From contig NZ_LBMN02000004.1 of assembly GCF_001042485.2 (NCBI RefSeq), positions 310,001-374,000 on the forward strand: a stretch of DNA of 64,000 bases, given 5' to 3'. The number at the start of each line of letters is the position of its first letter. Within the stretch, counting starts at the first letter, position 1. Positions 9,057 through 19,465 of the stretch are shown one piece after another. A program made the translations under genes and the position numbers. The DNA comes from Bacillus paralicheniformis. GTDB lineage: Bacteria > Bacillota > Bacilli > Bacillales > Bacillaceae. The notes under the pieces are model-generated. The model was given only the letters and a program-made list of their open reading frames with translations, made no database searches and was not told where the DNA came from.

Positions 9057-9920
9057 ATGAAAAGCGACCGAACCATGCATATTATTTCATGTACAGACAA
9101 TAACTACGCACAGCATTTAAGCGTGATGTTCGCATCATTGCTGACGAATATGGATCAGACGCGCGATGTGAAACTGTATGTCATCGACGGAGGGATTGAA
9201 CCGGAAAATAAAAAGCGTCTGGAAGAGACGCCCCTTCAATTCGGAGCCCCCATTACATTTCTGAATGTAGAAAAAAGCCAGTATGACCGTGCGGTCGAAA
9301 GCAGCCATATTACAAAAGCGGCATACTATCGGATTTCCATCCCCGATCTGATTGATGACGATTCCGTCAAACGAATGATCTATGTCGATTGCGACGCCTT
9401 AGTGTTAGAGGATATATCGAAGTTGTGGGACAAGGACATTTCACCTTATTTCGCAGCGGCAGTAGAAGATGCAGGCCAGCATGAACGGCTGAAAAAGATG
9501 AACATCAGCGACGAAGCAAAATATTTTAACTCAGGTATCATGATCATCGATATGGAAGCCTGGAGAAAAAACAACATTTCGAAAAAAGTCATCGACTTCA
9601 TCAATAACAACAATGAAGACATGTTTGTGTTTCATGACCAAGACGCGCTGAATGCGATTCTTTATGATCAGTGGCTCGAACTTCATCCGAGATGGAACGC
9701 CCAAACACACATTATTTTAAAAGAAAAAACACCGGCTTCCCTCATCGATCAAAAGCGCTATATGGAAACAAGGGCAAACCCGGCAATCGTTCATTTCTGC
9801 GGCGGAAACAAGCCTTGGAATTCAAACACCTCACACCCGTACGCCCGTCAATATTTTAAGTATTTGCAGTCCACAGCCTTTAACCAGCCGGCCAAATTGT
9901 CTAAAAACCATGTCAGCTAA
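9057..9920 (+). CDS. gspA: general stress protein A, family 8 glycosyltransferase
   Basis: 287 residues, near-identical in length to B. subtilis GspA. The glycosyltransferase family 8 fold is shown by IISCTDNNYAQHLSVMFASLL at the N terminus, the metal-binding DxD motif YVDCDALVL near residues 104-112, FNSGIMIIDMEAW, and HFCGGNKPWN near the C terminus. It likely moves a hexose from a nucleotide sugar to an unknown acceptor in the cytoplasm. The upstream SigB-type promoter and downstream terminator make it a single-gene stress unit. Confidence 0.9.
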   Translation: MKSDRTMHIISCTDNNYAQHLSVMFASLLTNMDQTRDVKLYVIDGGIEPENKKRLEETPLQFGAPITFLNVEKSQYDRAVESSHITKAAYYRISIPDLIDDDSVKRMIYVDCDALVLEDISKLWDKDISPYFAAAVEDAGQHERLKKMNISDEAKYFNSGIMIIDMEAWRKNNISKKVIDFINNNNEDMFVFHDQDALNAILYDQWLELHPRWNAQTHIILKEKTPASLIDQKRYMETRANPAIVHFCGGNKPWNSNTSHPYARQYFKYLQSTAFNQPAKLSKNHVS

Positions 9921-9992
9921 CATGCCAATCTCATTTTAAATCGCAGGATGAATCGATATAATGACAACAAACCCTGACGTATCCCCATATTC

Positions 9993-10024
9993 GCTTGTTT
10001 CCTTTCGGAAACAAGCATTTTTCT
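9993..10024 (+). terminator. terminator of gspA
   Basis: A perfect ten-base stem (GCTTGTTTCC / GGAAACAAGC) with a four-base loop precedes a T-rich run. Confidence 0.85.
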
Positions 10025-10060
10025 TGGCTGCAAAAATTTTTTACGAATGGAGGAGCGCTT

Positions 10061-11008
10061 TTGGTTAAAGTGCTGTTGACACTTAACGGACTGTTTTACC
10101 GCGCAGCACCGCTGTTGAAGGAAAGGGTCGAACGGCTCGGCGCCGAATTTGCATTTTTGGATTCCAATCGGTTGACGAGACAGGATTTACTGACTCATAT
10201 CAAGGATGTTCATATTTATATCGCCGGCGTTGAAAAAGTGGACCGGGAGCTGATCGACGCTGCCCCGGAACTAAGATATATCATGAAATTCGGTGCGGGA
10301 ATCGACAATATTGATGTAGAATATGCAAGCGAAAAAGGAATCCTCGTCACGAATGCACCCGGCCAAAACGCCTCGGCAGTCGCCGATTTGGCATTCGGCC
10401 TTCTGCTGTCTGGCGCCCGTTCGATCCCGCAGTCAAACGCCGCAGTCAAAGCCGGTTTGTGGCAATCCGAGATGGGCTATGAGCTCGATGGAAAAACGCT
10501 GGGGCTTATCGGTTTTGGGGAAATTGGCAAAAAGGTTGCAAGACGGGCTTCCGGGTTTCATATGAACGTTTTGGCGTACGGCACATACAAAGACTACAAT
10601 GCAGCCAAACGGCTGAATGTACGGTTTGCAGAGCTTGACGATCTCCTGGCAAAATCTGACTTTATGTGTATCAGCACGTCATTAAGACCTGCCACCTATC
10701 ATTTGATCAATCAAGAAAAGCTGGCAAAAATGAAGAAAACCGCGTACCTGGTCAACATTGCCCGCGGAGAAGTGGTAGACGAAAGCGCGCTCATTCAAGC
10801 GCTTGAACAAAAACAGATCAGAGGTGCAGCATTGGACGTCTTTGAAACCGAACCGCCGGCCGCCCGGATCACTAGTCTCGGCAATGTCATATGCACGGCG
10901 CATATTGGTGGCGCTACGTATGAGAGCATCAGGCGCATCGAAGAGGTGACATATCAAAACATCAAAAGGTTTATCGAAAACCAGCCGCCGGCTTTCCGCG
11001 TTTCTTAA
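10061..11008 (+). CDS. D-isomer-specific 2-hydroxyacid dehydrogenase
   Basis: About 315 residues. The Rossmann nucleotide-binding motif is LIGFGEIGKKVARR, and the catalytic Arg (NIARGEVVD), Glu (FETEPP) and His (TAHIGGATYE) are all present. It reduces a 2-keto acid or oxidises a D-2-hydroxy acid with NAD(P)H; the exact substrate is not readable. It resembles the phosphoglycerate dehydrogenase-like branch without the regulatory ACT domain. The TTG at 10061 was chosen because GGAGG lies seven bases before it and the family's start matches (VKVLLTLNG). It stands alone, with no clear operon partner. Confidence 0.85.
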   Translation: MVKVLLTLNGLFYRAAPLLKERVERLGAEFAFLDSNRLTRQDLLTHIKDVHIYIAGVEKVDRELIDAAPELRYIMKFGAGIDNIDVEYASEKGILVTNAPGQNASAVADLAFGLLLSGARSIPQSNAAVKAGLWQSEMGYELDGKTLGLIGFGEIGKKVARRASGFHMNVLAYGTYKDYNAAKRLNVRFAELDDLLAKSDFMCISTSLRPATYHLINQEKLAKMKKTAYLVNIARGEVVDESALIQALEQKQIRGAALDVFETEPPAARITSLGNVICTAHIGGATYESIRRIEEVTYQNIKRFIENQPPAFRVS

Positions 11009-11038
11009 AGACTGGAAACGGCGAAAAGCCGCATCCGG

Positions 11039-11419
11039 TTATGTTCTTTGAAAAAACTCAATTATTTCTCCTTCGGGCCCAAAAAGAAAAAAATAGCGGA
11101 AGCCGTTTGGCAATACGGTGATCTCGTCTTCCATCAGCTTGATGCCGGCGCTTTTTACGCGGGCGAATTCAGCCTCGATATCATCGGTTGAGACGGCAAA
11201 ATGATGTACTTTTCCTTCCTGAGGAAGACTGTCGTTATATCCCTCGATCAATTCAAGCTCTGTCTCGTCTCTGTTCTCAAAGCCTAAAAAAGCCAGCTTC
11301 ATGATGCCGTTTGTATGGGTCATTCTGCCTTTAAGCGTCATTCCGATCACATTCTGGTAGAATGTGATCGAAGCATCAATGTCTTTCACCATCAGTCCTA
11401 CGTGGTCAATTCGCGCCAT
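11039..11419 (-). CDS. ywbC: VOC family protein (glyoxalase-like) YwbC
   Basis: 126 residues, a single glyoxalase/dioxygenase module. Likely metal ligands are His6 (IDHVGLMV), a Glu in TELELIEG, His72-73 (KVHHFAVS) and Glu121 (EGEIIEFF). It may act as lactoylglutathione lyase-like or detoxification enzyme; the real substrate is unknown. It is divergent from ywbD, as in B. subtilis. An RBS (AAAGGAGG) lies before the ATG. Confidence 0.85.
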   Translation of the reverse strand: MARIDHVGLMVKDIDASITFYQNVIGMTLKGRMTHTNGIMKLAFLGFENRDETELELIEGYNDSLPQEGKVHHFAVSTDDIEAEFARVKSAGIKLMEDEITVLPNGFRYFFLFGPEGEIIEFFQRT

Positions 11420-11448
11420 TACGCCATTCCTCCTTTTGTTTCTCCATC

Positions 11449-11477
11449 ATTTTAGAAAGGTCGGAATCATCTGTCAA
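11449..11477 (-). promoter_or_regulatory. SigA promoter of ywbC
   Basis: On the minus strand a perfect -35 TTGACA (11477-11472) and -10 TAAAAT (11454-11449) are 17 bases apart, just upstream of ywbC. Confidence 0.75.
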
Positions 11478-11561
11478 TTATCTCGATTACATGATGAATA
11501 AGAATATTGATCAGGCGTTATGGTAGGATAGAGAAGACTTTAAAATAAGGACTGAAATCAA

Positions 11562-12752
11562 ATGCATACATTAAAAATAAAACATCCATTCGCTGCAAAA
11601 ATGAAAAAGGGCTATCCCTTAATTGAAAAAGAAGCTGTTTCTTCGCAAGAAAACGGCATAAAAGAAGGTTCGCTGATCAGGGTTGCCGATGAAAACGGTA
11701 CGTTTTTGGGAAAGGGCTACTATGGCGAGCAAAACAAAGGGATCGGCTGGATTCTGACCCGAAACGAAGAGGAATCAATTGATCAATCATTCTTTTTAAG
11801 CAGGCTGGCGAACGCCTTTCAGGCCAGAAAATCGCTTTTTCAAGACCCGGATACGACCGCTTTTCGTTTGTTTAACGGGGAAGGCGACGGAATCGGCGGC
11901 TTTACGATTGATTATTATGACGGCTACTATTTGTTCCAATGGTACAGCAAAGGGATTTATACGTTTAAGGAAGCGATTATGGAAGCCCTCGATGAATTGA
12001 CAGACTATAAAGCCGTATATGAGAAAAAACGGTTTAATACGGCCGGGCAGTATGTAGAAGATGACGACTTTGTCAGAGGAGAGAGAGGGGAATTTCCGAT
12101 CATTGTGAAAGAGAACGGCATACATTTTGCCGTTTACCTCAATGACGGTGCGATGACAGGCGTTTTTCTCGATCAGCGCCATGTCCGCAAGGCGGTTAGG
12201 GACCGGTATGCGGAAGGAAAAACCGTGCTCAACACCTTCTCATATACAGGTGCATTTTCTGTGGCGGCGGCGCTTGGAGGCGCTGAAAAAACGACGAGCG
12301 TTGATGTTGCAAACCGCAGTTTAAGCAGGACGATCGAACAATTCAGCGTGAACGGGCTGGATTATGAAGCTCATGATATTAAAGTCATGGACGTTTTTAA
12401 ATATTTTCAATACGCGGCCAAAAAAGAACTCGCCTTTGACCTCGTCATCCTTGATCCGCCTTCATTTGCGAGAACAAAAAAGCATACATTCAGCGCGGCA
12501 AAGGATTATAAAAATCTGTTGAAAGACGCGATTCGAATCACTAAAGATCAAGGTGTGATCGTCGCTTCGACGAACAGCAGCGCTTTTGGGATGAAAAAAT
12601 TCAAAGGTTTTATCGAAGCGGCATGCAAAGAAACGGGGACGCGCTTTACAGTGCTTGAGGAGCATTCGCTGCCCGAAGATTTTAAAACGGTGAAAAGCTA
12701 TCCTGAAGGCGATTATTTAAAAGTTGTCTTTTTGCGGATCCGCCGCCGTTAA
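11562..12752 (+). CDS. ywbD: class I SAM-dependent rRNA methyltransferase YwbD (RlmI-like)
   Basis: 396 residues, equal to B. subtilis YwbD. An N-terminal PUA domain (about residues 1-80) is followed by a Rossmann methyltransferase with the SAM motif LNTFSYTGAFSVAAALGGA near residue 225, VDVANRSL, and the catalytic motif DLVILDPPSFAR near residue 295. E. coli RlmI methylates a cytosine of 23S rRNA, and a similar role is inferred. The gene starts about 140 bases from ywbC and is divergent from it. Confidence 0.88.
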   Translation: MHTLKIKHPFAAKMKKGYPLIEKEAVSSQENGIKEGSLIRVADENGTFLGKGYYGEQNKGIGWILTRNEEESIDQSFFLSRLANAFQARKSLFQDPDTTAFRLFNGEGDGIGGFTIDYYDGYYLFQWYSKGIYTFKEAIMEALDELTDYKAVYEKKRFNTAGQYVEDDDFVRGERGEFPIIVKENGIHFAVYLNDGAMTGVFLDQRHVRKAVRDRYAEGKTVLNTFSYTGAFSVAAALGGAEKTTSVDVANRSLSRTIEQFSVNGLDYEAHDIKVMDVFKYFQYAAKKELAFDLVILDPPSFARTKKHTFSAAKDYKNLLKDAIRITKDQGVIVASTNSSAFGMKKFKGFIEAACKETGTRFTVLEEHSLPEDFKTVKSYPEGDYLKVVFLRIRRR

Positions 12753-12851
12753 TGTTAAGGGCGGGGAAAAATTTTGCGATAAAAACAATACCTGTCGATC
12801 AATTATTCATGTATATTGATATTACGCGAAAAACTCAGGCAGGGGGAAGTT

Positions 12852-14318
12852 ATGGATTACGGAATTTTAATATCGATAGGTATTTATATGGCAGGAATGC
12901 TTTTTATCGGATATTTTGCATATCGAAGAACTTCAAATTTGACCGACTACATGCTTGGCGGAAGAAATCTGGGCCCCGCCGTCACCGCGTTAAGCGCAGG
13001 TGCTTCCGATATGAGCGGCTGGCTATTAATGGGGCTGCCTGGTGCGATGTTTCTGAACGGATTGAGCAGCGGCTGGATCGTTGTCGGTCTGACAATCGGC
13101 GCGTATTTGAACTGGGTGTATGTTGCGCCGAGGCTGAGAACGTATACGGAAACGGCCGGCAACAGCATTACCATACCCGATTATTTCGAAAACCGTTTTA
13201 AAGACGGTTCAAGGCTGTTACGGGTGACGTCGGCTTTCGTTATTTTAGTATTTTTCACTTTTTATACATCATCCGGAATGGTGGCGGGCGGAGAGCTGTT
13301 CAGAACAGCATTCCACCTTGATTATCGGATCGGCATCTGGCTGACGGCCGGGGTTGTCATTCTTTATACGCTCTTCGGGGGCTTTCTGGCTGTCAGCTGG
13401 ACCGATTTTGTTCAAGGGACGATCATGTTTATTGCACTCATCTTAATGCCGATCGTCGTATTTGTCCAATTGGGGGGAATTGCGCCGGCGTTTTCGGAAG
13501 TGAACGCGGTCAACCCGGACCTCCTCCGTCCGTTTCAAGGAACAACCGCAATCGGTATTGTTTCTTTACTGGCGTGGGGGCTCGGCTACTTTGGACAGCC
13601 TCATATTATTGTCAGGTTTATGGCGATTTCAAGCGTGAAAGAGTTGAAGAGTGCCAGAAGAATCGGCATGGGCTGGATGATCTTTTCGATTTGCGGCGCG
13701 ATGCTGACAGGACTCGTCGGCATCGCCTATTTCAGCGCAAATCATCTTTCGTTAAAGAATGCCGAGACGATATTCATTAAGTTGGCAGACCTTTTGTTCC
13801 CATCGATGATTACGGGATTTTTGCTGGCTTCCATTTTAGCAGCTGTCATGAGCACGATTTCTTCACAGCTTCTTGTAACCTCAAGCGCGCTGACAGAGGA
13901 TTTTTATAAAGCGTTTGTCCGGAAAGGGGCTTCTGACAAAGAACTTGTTCTTGTCGGAAGGCTGTCTGTCCTCGCGATTTCACTGATCGCCCTCATGATG
14001 GCGCTTCACCCGAATGAAACGATATTGAATCTTGTCGGCTATGCGTGGGCAGGTTTCGGAGCAGCATTTGGTCCTGTCGTTCTGCTGAGTCTGTATTGGA
14101 AACGAATGACGAAGTGGGGCGCGCTTTCAGGGATGCTGTCCGGGGCGCTGACTGTTATTGTGTGGGAGCAAGTAAAAGCTTTTGACCCGGTTTATGAAAT
14201 CATTCCCGGATTTATTGTTTGTACAGTCGTGATCATCGTTGTCAGCCTGATGACAAAGAAACCGTCCGTAGAGATTGAAAAGGAATTTGAGACGGCGGTT
14301 GAACAGCTGAAAGGTTGA
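12852..14318 (+). CDS. putP: sodium/proline symporter (SSS family, PutP/OpuE-like)
   Basis: 488 residues with about 13 membrane helices. The sequence TDYMLGGRNLGPAVTALSAGASDMSGWLLMGLPGAMF near the N terminus is the sodium and proline site of the PutP/OpuE group. It imports proline with sodium, for food (PutP) or osmoprotection (OpuE); I cannot separate the two roles. The internal ATG at 12852 was chosen because AGGGGGAAG precedes it, not the earlier in-frame ATG. The gene is not at this place in B. subtilis, so it is probably an insertion in this lineage. A small membrane gene follows after only 10 bases. Confidence 0.85.
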   Translation: MDYGILISIGIYMAGMLFIGYFAYRRTSNLTDYMLGGRNLGPAVTALSAGASDMSGWLLMGLPGAMFLNGLSSGWIVVGLTIGAYLNWVYVAPRLRTYTETAGNSITIPDYFENRFKDGSRLLRVTSAFVILVFFTFYTSSGMVAGGELFRTAFHLDYRIGIWLTAGVVILYTLFGGFLAVSWTDFVQGTIMFIALILMPIVVFVQLGGIAPAFSEVNAVNPDLLRPFQGTTAIGIVSLLAWGLGYFGQPHIIVRFMAISSVKELKSARRIGMGWMIFSICGAMLTGLVGIAYFSANHLSLKNAETIFIKLADLLFPSMITGFLLASILAAVMSTISSQLLVTSSALTEDFYKAFVRKGASDKELVLVGRLSVLAISLIALMMALHPNETILNLVGYAWAGFGAAFGPVVLLSLYWKRMTKWGALSGMLSGALTVIVWEQVKAFDPVYEIIPGFIVCTVVIIVVSLMTKKPSVEIEKEFETAVEQLKG

Positions 14319-14328
14319 GAATAGGGTG

Positions 14329-14613
14329 ATGGTCTTTGTCAAAGTATTATGGACAATCACTTTTCTTACAGGGGCTTTCGCAGGATTTCTGTGGACATTT
14401 TCCAAAGAAAAAAGCGATGAATTTTTCTCGGAAATGACGGCGGATGGATCGGGAATCTTCACACTTTTCGGTTTGATTGGTTTGCTGTTCGCCAAGCTGT
14501 TAAAAGCAATTTCTCCAAAACTGCCGCATGACTGGGCTCTCAGGTGTATTTCTTTTATTCTGGCCCTTATATTATTGATAATGTCCATATTCATATGGCT
14601 GCTCGATGTCTAA
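14329..14613 (+). CDS. small hypothetical membrane protein
   Basis: About 94 residues with an N-terminal hydrophobic segment (VLWTITFLTGAFAGFLW), a middle hydrophobic part (IFTLFGLIGLLFAKLL) and a C-terminal one (ISFILALILLIMSIFIWLL). Family not recognised. It follows the proline symporter after 10 bases, so it is likely co-transcribed. The start is either ATG at 14329 or GTG at 14326; neither has a strong RBS. Confidence 0.6.
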   Translation: MVFVKVLWTITFLTGAFAGFLWTFSKEKSDEFFSEMTADGSGIFTLFGLIGLLFAKLLKAISPKLPHDWALRCISFILALILLIMSIFIWLLDV

Positions 14614-14620
14614 ATGAAAA

Positions 14621-14663
14621 AAACCAAATTGGCGGAAAAAAACTTCCCCAATTTGGTTTTTTT
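14621..14663. terminator. bidirectional terminator between the symporter operon and ywbG
   Basis: A perfect twelve-base stem (AAACCAAATTGG / CCAATTTGGTTT) is followed by T on the plus strand and by A upstream, which suits both converging units. Confidence 0.85.
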
Positions 14664-14672
14664 ATTTTTCGG

Positions 14673-15359
14673 CTATGACACTGCAATAAGGGAAATGAGA
14701 AACGGCGCTGCGCAAAGCGTGATGATCGCAGCCAGGATCATCGATACGCTTGAAATCGTTCCGGACACGGAGCTGAGCTCAAATGCTTTTGATGTACCTG
14801 CGCCGTGGGCGCTTGTGCCAAGCAGCACGCCCCTTGCGATTTCATTATCAATCCGGAAGTAGCGAATGACCATCGGTCCGATCACTGACCCGGACAGGGC
14901 GGTCAATATAACAAAAACAGCGGTCACCGCGGGCATTCCGCCGATCATTTCAGAAACGCTCATTGCAATTGGCGTTGTGACCGATCTGGGAACGAGGCTC
15001 TCAATCAGGTCTTCATTCAGCTTGAAAAGTTTTGCGATAAACGCTGTTGACAGGATCGCGATACAGCAGCCTACAGTCACGTTGATAACGATCTCAACCG
15101 CGTATTTTTTCAAGACTGGAAAGTATTTGTACAACGGAATCGCAAAAGCCACGGTTGCCGGCTGGAGCATGTCTGTCAACAAGCGACCGCCCGCATTGTA
15201 CGCTTCAAAGGGCACATTGATGAAAAGCAGCAGGCCGACAAGTATCACCGGCGTGACCAATAAAGGTGACGCATACACCTTTGGATGGCGTGAATACACC
15301 GCTTTTGCGCCCAGATAAATTAACACTGTTGCGATCAGGCTTAAGCATCCGATGAGCAT
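14673..15359 (-). CDS. ywbG: LrgB/CidB family membrane protein YwbG
   Basis: 228 residues with about six or seven membrane helices and the LrgB signature SVTTPIAMSVSEMIGG plus GTSAHGAGTSKAFE. It is the partner of the holin-like YwbH; the pair is thought to affect autolysis and metabolite (pyruvate or acetate) transport at the membrane. It overlaps ywbH by 19 bases. In B. subtilis ywbHG lies beside the LysR regulator YwbI, also found here at 17036. Confidence 0.9.
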   Translation of the reverse strand: MLIGCLSLIATVLIYLGAKAVYSRHPKVYASPLLVTPVILVGLLLFINVPFEAYNAGGRLLTDMLQPATVAFAIPLYKYFPVLKKYAVEIVINVTVGCCIAILSTAFIAKLFKLNEDLIESLVPRSVTTPIAMSVSEMIGGMPAVTAVFVILTALSGSVIGPMVIRYFRIDNEIARGVLLGTSAHGAGTSKAFELSSVSGTISSVSMILAAIITLCAAPFLISLIAVS

Positions 15360-15727
15360 GTTTTTTTCCTTTCCTTTCTTTTGGCAATCAATTGAGTCAG
15401 CATTCCGGTCGACACCATGACGACGAATGTACTGATGAGGACAACGAGTATAATGCTTGTGCCGAATTCAGCCAGAATATCTCCGTAGTTCATAATCCCG
15501 ACGGCTGAAGGGACAAAGAACAAAAGCAGCTCCGCGAGCAGCCACAAGGCGCCGATTTCAATCCATTCCAGCTTAATGATTTTGAAATGAAGAAGCGCAA
15601 AAATGACGATAATCCCGAGAATGCTGCCGGGAATGTTTATATGAAGAACCTCGGCAATCAGATTCATGAAACGCGCGAATAAAAACAAAAGAGCGACCTG
15701 ACCTAATCCTTTAATGAATGTTTTCAT
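15341..15727 (-). CDS. ywbH: LrgA/CidA holin-like protein YwbH
   Basis: 128 residues with four membrane helices and the CidA/LrgA pattern NIPGSILGIIVIFALL and LLLFFVPSAVGIM. The start at 15727 is set by the RBS AAAGGGGGA eight bases before the ATG. It is first in the ywbHG operon and probably controlled by YwbI. Confidence 0.9.
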   Translation of the reverse strand: MKTFIKGLGQVALLFLFARFMNLIAEVLHINIPGSILGIIVIFALLHFKIIKLEWIEIGALWLLAELLLFFVPSAVGIMNYGDILAEFGTSIILVVLISTFVVMVSTGMLTQLIAKRKERKKTCSSDA

Positions 15728-15752
15728 GTCATTATCCCCCTTTCTAAACATG

Positions 15753-15781
15753 AGTGTACATGAGTTTTAAGTATAGGTAAA
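15753..15781 (-). promoter_or_regulatory. SigA promoter of ywbHG
   Basis: On the minus strand -35 TTTACC (15781-15776) and -10 TACACT (15758-15753) are 17 bases apart, 26 bases before the ywbH start codon. AT-rich sequence just upstream could hold a LysR-type site, but I could not fix one with confidence. Confidence 0.5.
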
Positions 15782-15872
15782 ATACATATACAGAATAGAT
15801 ATTATTCATTTTGTCTATAGTTAAAAGCGCAAATCAGGTCAAAAGAAACAGTTTCCTGACTAAAATTAGAAA

Positions 15873-16040
15873 TTGTCGTCCGGAATCATTTGGCGATTTT
15901 TTGTGACCATTAAACTGCCGTATTCCCGTGCCTTTAGACTTGTCCGCGATGAAAGCGGTGTACAGATGATTCAAAAAGACGGGTTATATGTCCTTGAAAT
16001 GCGCTGTGAGGAAGATGATGAACTGTGTATATATCCCTAA
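15873..16040 (+). pseudogene. short coding-like stretch, possible gene remnant
   Basis: Open frame of about 55 codons from TTG at 15873 (GTG at 15903 also possible) to TAA. Its codon choice and product look protein-like: residues such as LPYSRAFRLVRDESG and an acidic tail CEEDDELCIYP. There is no convincing RBS and I do not recognise a family. It sits between ywbH and the T7SS helper pair, so it may be the end of a gene largely lost by deletion. The remaining gap (15782-16210) shows only the promoter-like TTGACA at 16158. Confidence 0.3.
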
Positions 16041-16157
16041 AAACAGTATTTACAGCCTATTCAACATCCGTGATTTTCGACTTAAACTATAAATATTGGA
16101 AATGAGAGCAAGTCCAGTCAAAGATGTGAATCTATGAAAAACCAACCGAATCATAAT

Positions 16158-16186
16158 TTGACAAGGAAACAATCCATGCGAATCAT
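16158..16186 (+). promoter_or_regulatory. possible SigA promoter of the T7SS helper pair
   Basis: A perfect -35 TTGACA at 16158-16163 is followed 17 bases later by a poor -10, AATCAT. It lies 25 bases before the first gene of the pair. Confidence 0.4.
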
Positions 16187-16210
16187 ACTGCAATTTCAGA
16201 GGTGACAATA

Positions 16211-16639
16211 ATGGACTACTCAGACACGCTGCAAAAAATACACGGTGTCCTCTCTCATAAGGCGGCAGAGCTGGAAGAACAAATTGCAAGGCTGGAGCGG
16301 GCAAAGCGCGATGTAGAGCGGGAACAAAACCTCGGAATCGAAGAAATCAGGCAGATTTTGCGTCCGAACCTTGATGAGTCGTGGACCGGAAGCAGGGCAG
16401 CCGATTTTGACGAAGCACGTGATGAAGCGCACACGGCAATGTACAGAATTTTCACCGATGAATATGATCGGTATATTCATAAAATTGATTTAAAGATATT
16501 TGCTTTAGATTCTGAAAAAGGGGCTGTTCAAGCTGCAAGCTGGTCAGCCGACCGGGCGGACTTTCTGATGGAAAAAGGAGAGGAGGCCGTCGACGCTCTG
16601 CACAGCACAATCAACGGTTTAAAAGGGTGGTTGAAATGA
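16211..16639 (+). CDS. YwqH-like protein (DUF5082), T7SS/LXG-associated
   Basis: 142 residues, almost wholly helical with a coiled-coil start (HKAAELEEQIARLERAKRDVEREQ) and a WXG-like turn SWTGSRAADFDEAR near residues 56-69. This is the pattern of the YwqH family, small helical partners encoded just before LXG toxins that help their export by the type VII (Yuk/Ess) system. ATG at 16211 follows GAGGTGA. The next gene overlaps by four bases. No LXG toxin follows, which is unusual. Confidence 0.7.
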   Translation: MDYSDTLQKIHGVLSHKAAELEEQIARLERAKRDVEREQNLGIEEIRQILRPNLDESWTGSRAADFDEARDEAHTAMYRIFTDEYDRYIHKIDLKIFALDSEKGAVQAASWSADRADFLMEKGEEAVDALHSTINGLKGWLK

Positions 16640-16905
16640 GCAAAACGATTAAACTTAACCATGCAGCGGTTATGAAGCAGCTGGAGCAAGTAAGCAGCAC
16701 GCTTCAAGCCGTGTCTTTAAAAAGCCCGTCAGCCGGAGCGCTCGGGCGGAACAACCTTGATTTTACGAAAAAGTGGCTTGAACGCGAAGCCGAAATTTGC
16801 AATATGGTCGAACAGTATAAAGAGGCTGTTCGTAAAAACATTGAGGACACCCGCTCCAATGTGGACACGCTGAAGGAACAGGATGAAGCGATTGCCCGAA
16901 GATAG
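16636..16905 (+). CDS. YwqI-like protein (DUF5344), T7SS/LXG-associated
   Basis: About 89 residues, all helical, beginning KTIKLNHAAVMKQLEQVSSTLQ. It matches the YwqI type that always pairs with YwqH as helper of an LXG toxin. The start ATG overlaps the stop of the preceding gene (ATGA), showing translational coupling. A strong terminator follows 2 bases after the stop, so the operon ends here with no toxin or immunity gene. Family call is from sequence pattern and pairing, not from a search. Confidence 0.65.
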   Translation: MSKTIKLNHAAVMKQLEQVSSTLQAVSLKSPSAGALGRNNLDFTKKWLEREAEICNMVEQYKEAVRKNIEDTRSNVDTLKEQDEAIARR

Positions 16906-16906
16906 G

Positions 16907-16938
16907 CGCTGCCGGCTGTATGCCGGCGGCGTTTTTTT
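16907..16938 (+). terminator. terminator of the T7SS helper pair
   Basis: A GC-rich stem (CGCTGCCGGC / GCCGGCGGCG, one mismatch) is followed by seven T. Confidence 0.85.
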
Positions 16939-17951
16939 ATGTTGATGTAGAAGGGTGCTCCACGGGGGTGCAGAAAACAATGAAATTGGTTTAGAATATG
17001 AATACAAGCAGGAACTCTGAAAGGGTGTCAAACAAATGGACATACGCCACTTAACCTATTTCTTGGAGGTAGCCCGTCTGAAAAGCTTCACAAAAGCCGC
17101 TCAGTCATTATACATATCTCAGCCGACAATTTCCAAAATGATTAAAAATCTTGAAGAAGAGCTCGGGATTGAGCTGTTTTACCGGCGGGGGCGTCAGATC
17201 GAGCTGACTGATGCGGGGCAAAGCATGTATGTGCAGGCCCAGGAAATCACCAAGTCGTTTCAAAATTTAACTTCAGAGCTGAATGACTTGATGGACGTCA
17301 AAAAAGGGCACGTGCGGATCGGTTTGCCGCCGATGATCGGCTCCGGCTTTTTTCCGAAAGTGATAGGGGATTTCAGAGACAAATATCCGAACGTCACCTT
17401 TCAGCTTGTTGAGCACGGCTCTGTGAAAGTGCAGGAAGGAGTGGAAGACGGATCGCTTGATATCGGCGTTGTCGTCTTGCCTGCAAAAGAGGAGATTTTT
17501 CACTCCTTTACAATCGTAAAAGAAGACTTGATGCTGATCGTCCACCCGTCTCATCGTTTTGCCGATGCGGATGAGATCGAGCTTCGGCAGTTAAGCGAAG
17601 AACCGTTTATCTTTTTCCGGGAAGACTTTGTTCTTCACGAACGGATCATTACGGCTTGCTTGAAGGCTGGATTTCAGCCGAATGTCATTTATGAAACCTC
17701 GCAATGGGATTTCATCAGCGAAATGGTTTCCGCTAACCTTGGAATCGGGCTTTTGCCCGAAAGAATCTGCCGCGATCTTGACCCGGAAAGAGTGAGAATC
17801 ATTCCGCTGGTGAGGCCGGCCATTCCTTGGCATGTCGCCGTCATTTGGAGAAAAGACCGCTATCTGTCGTTCGCGGCGAGGGCGTGGATTGATCATACAA
17901 AATCGTATATATATGGAGCGAAAATTCAAAAACAGAAGGGAATGCAGCCGA

Positions 17952-19455
<1,504 letters not shown>

Positions 19456-19465
19456 GATATAAAAA

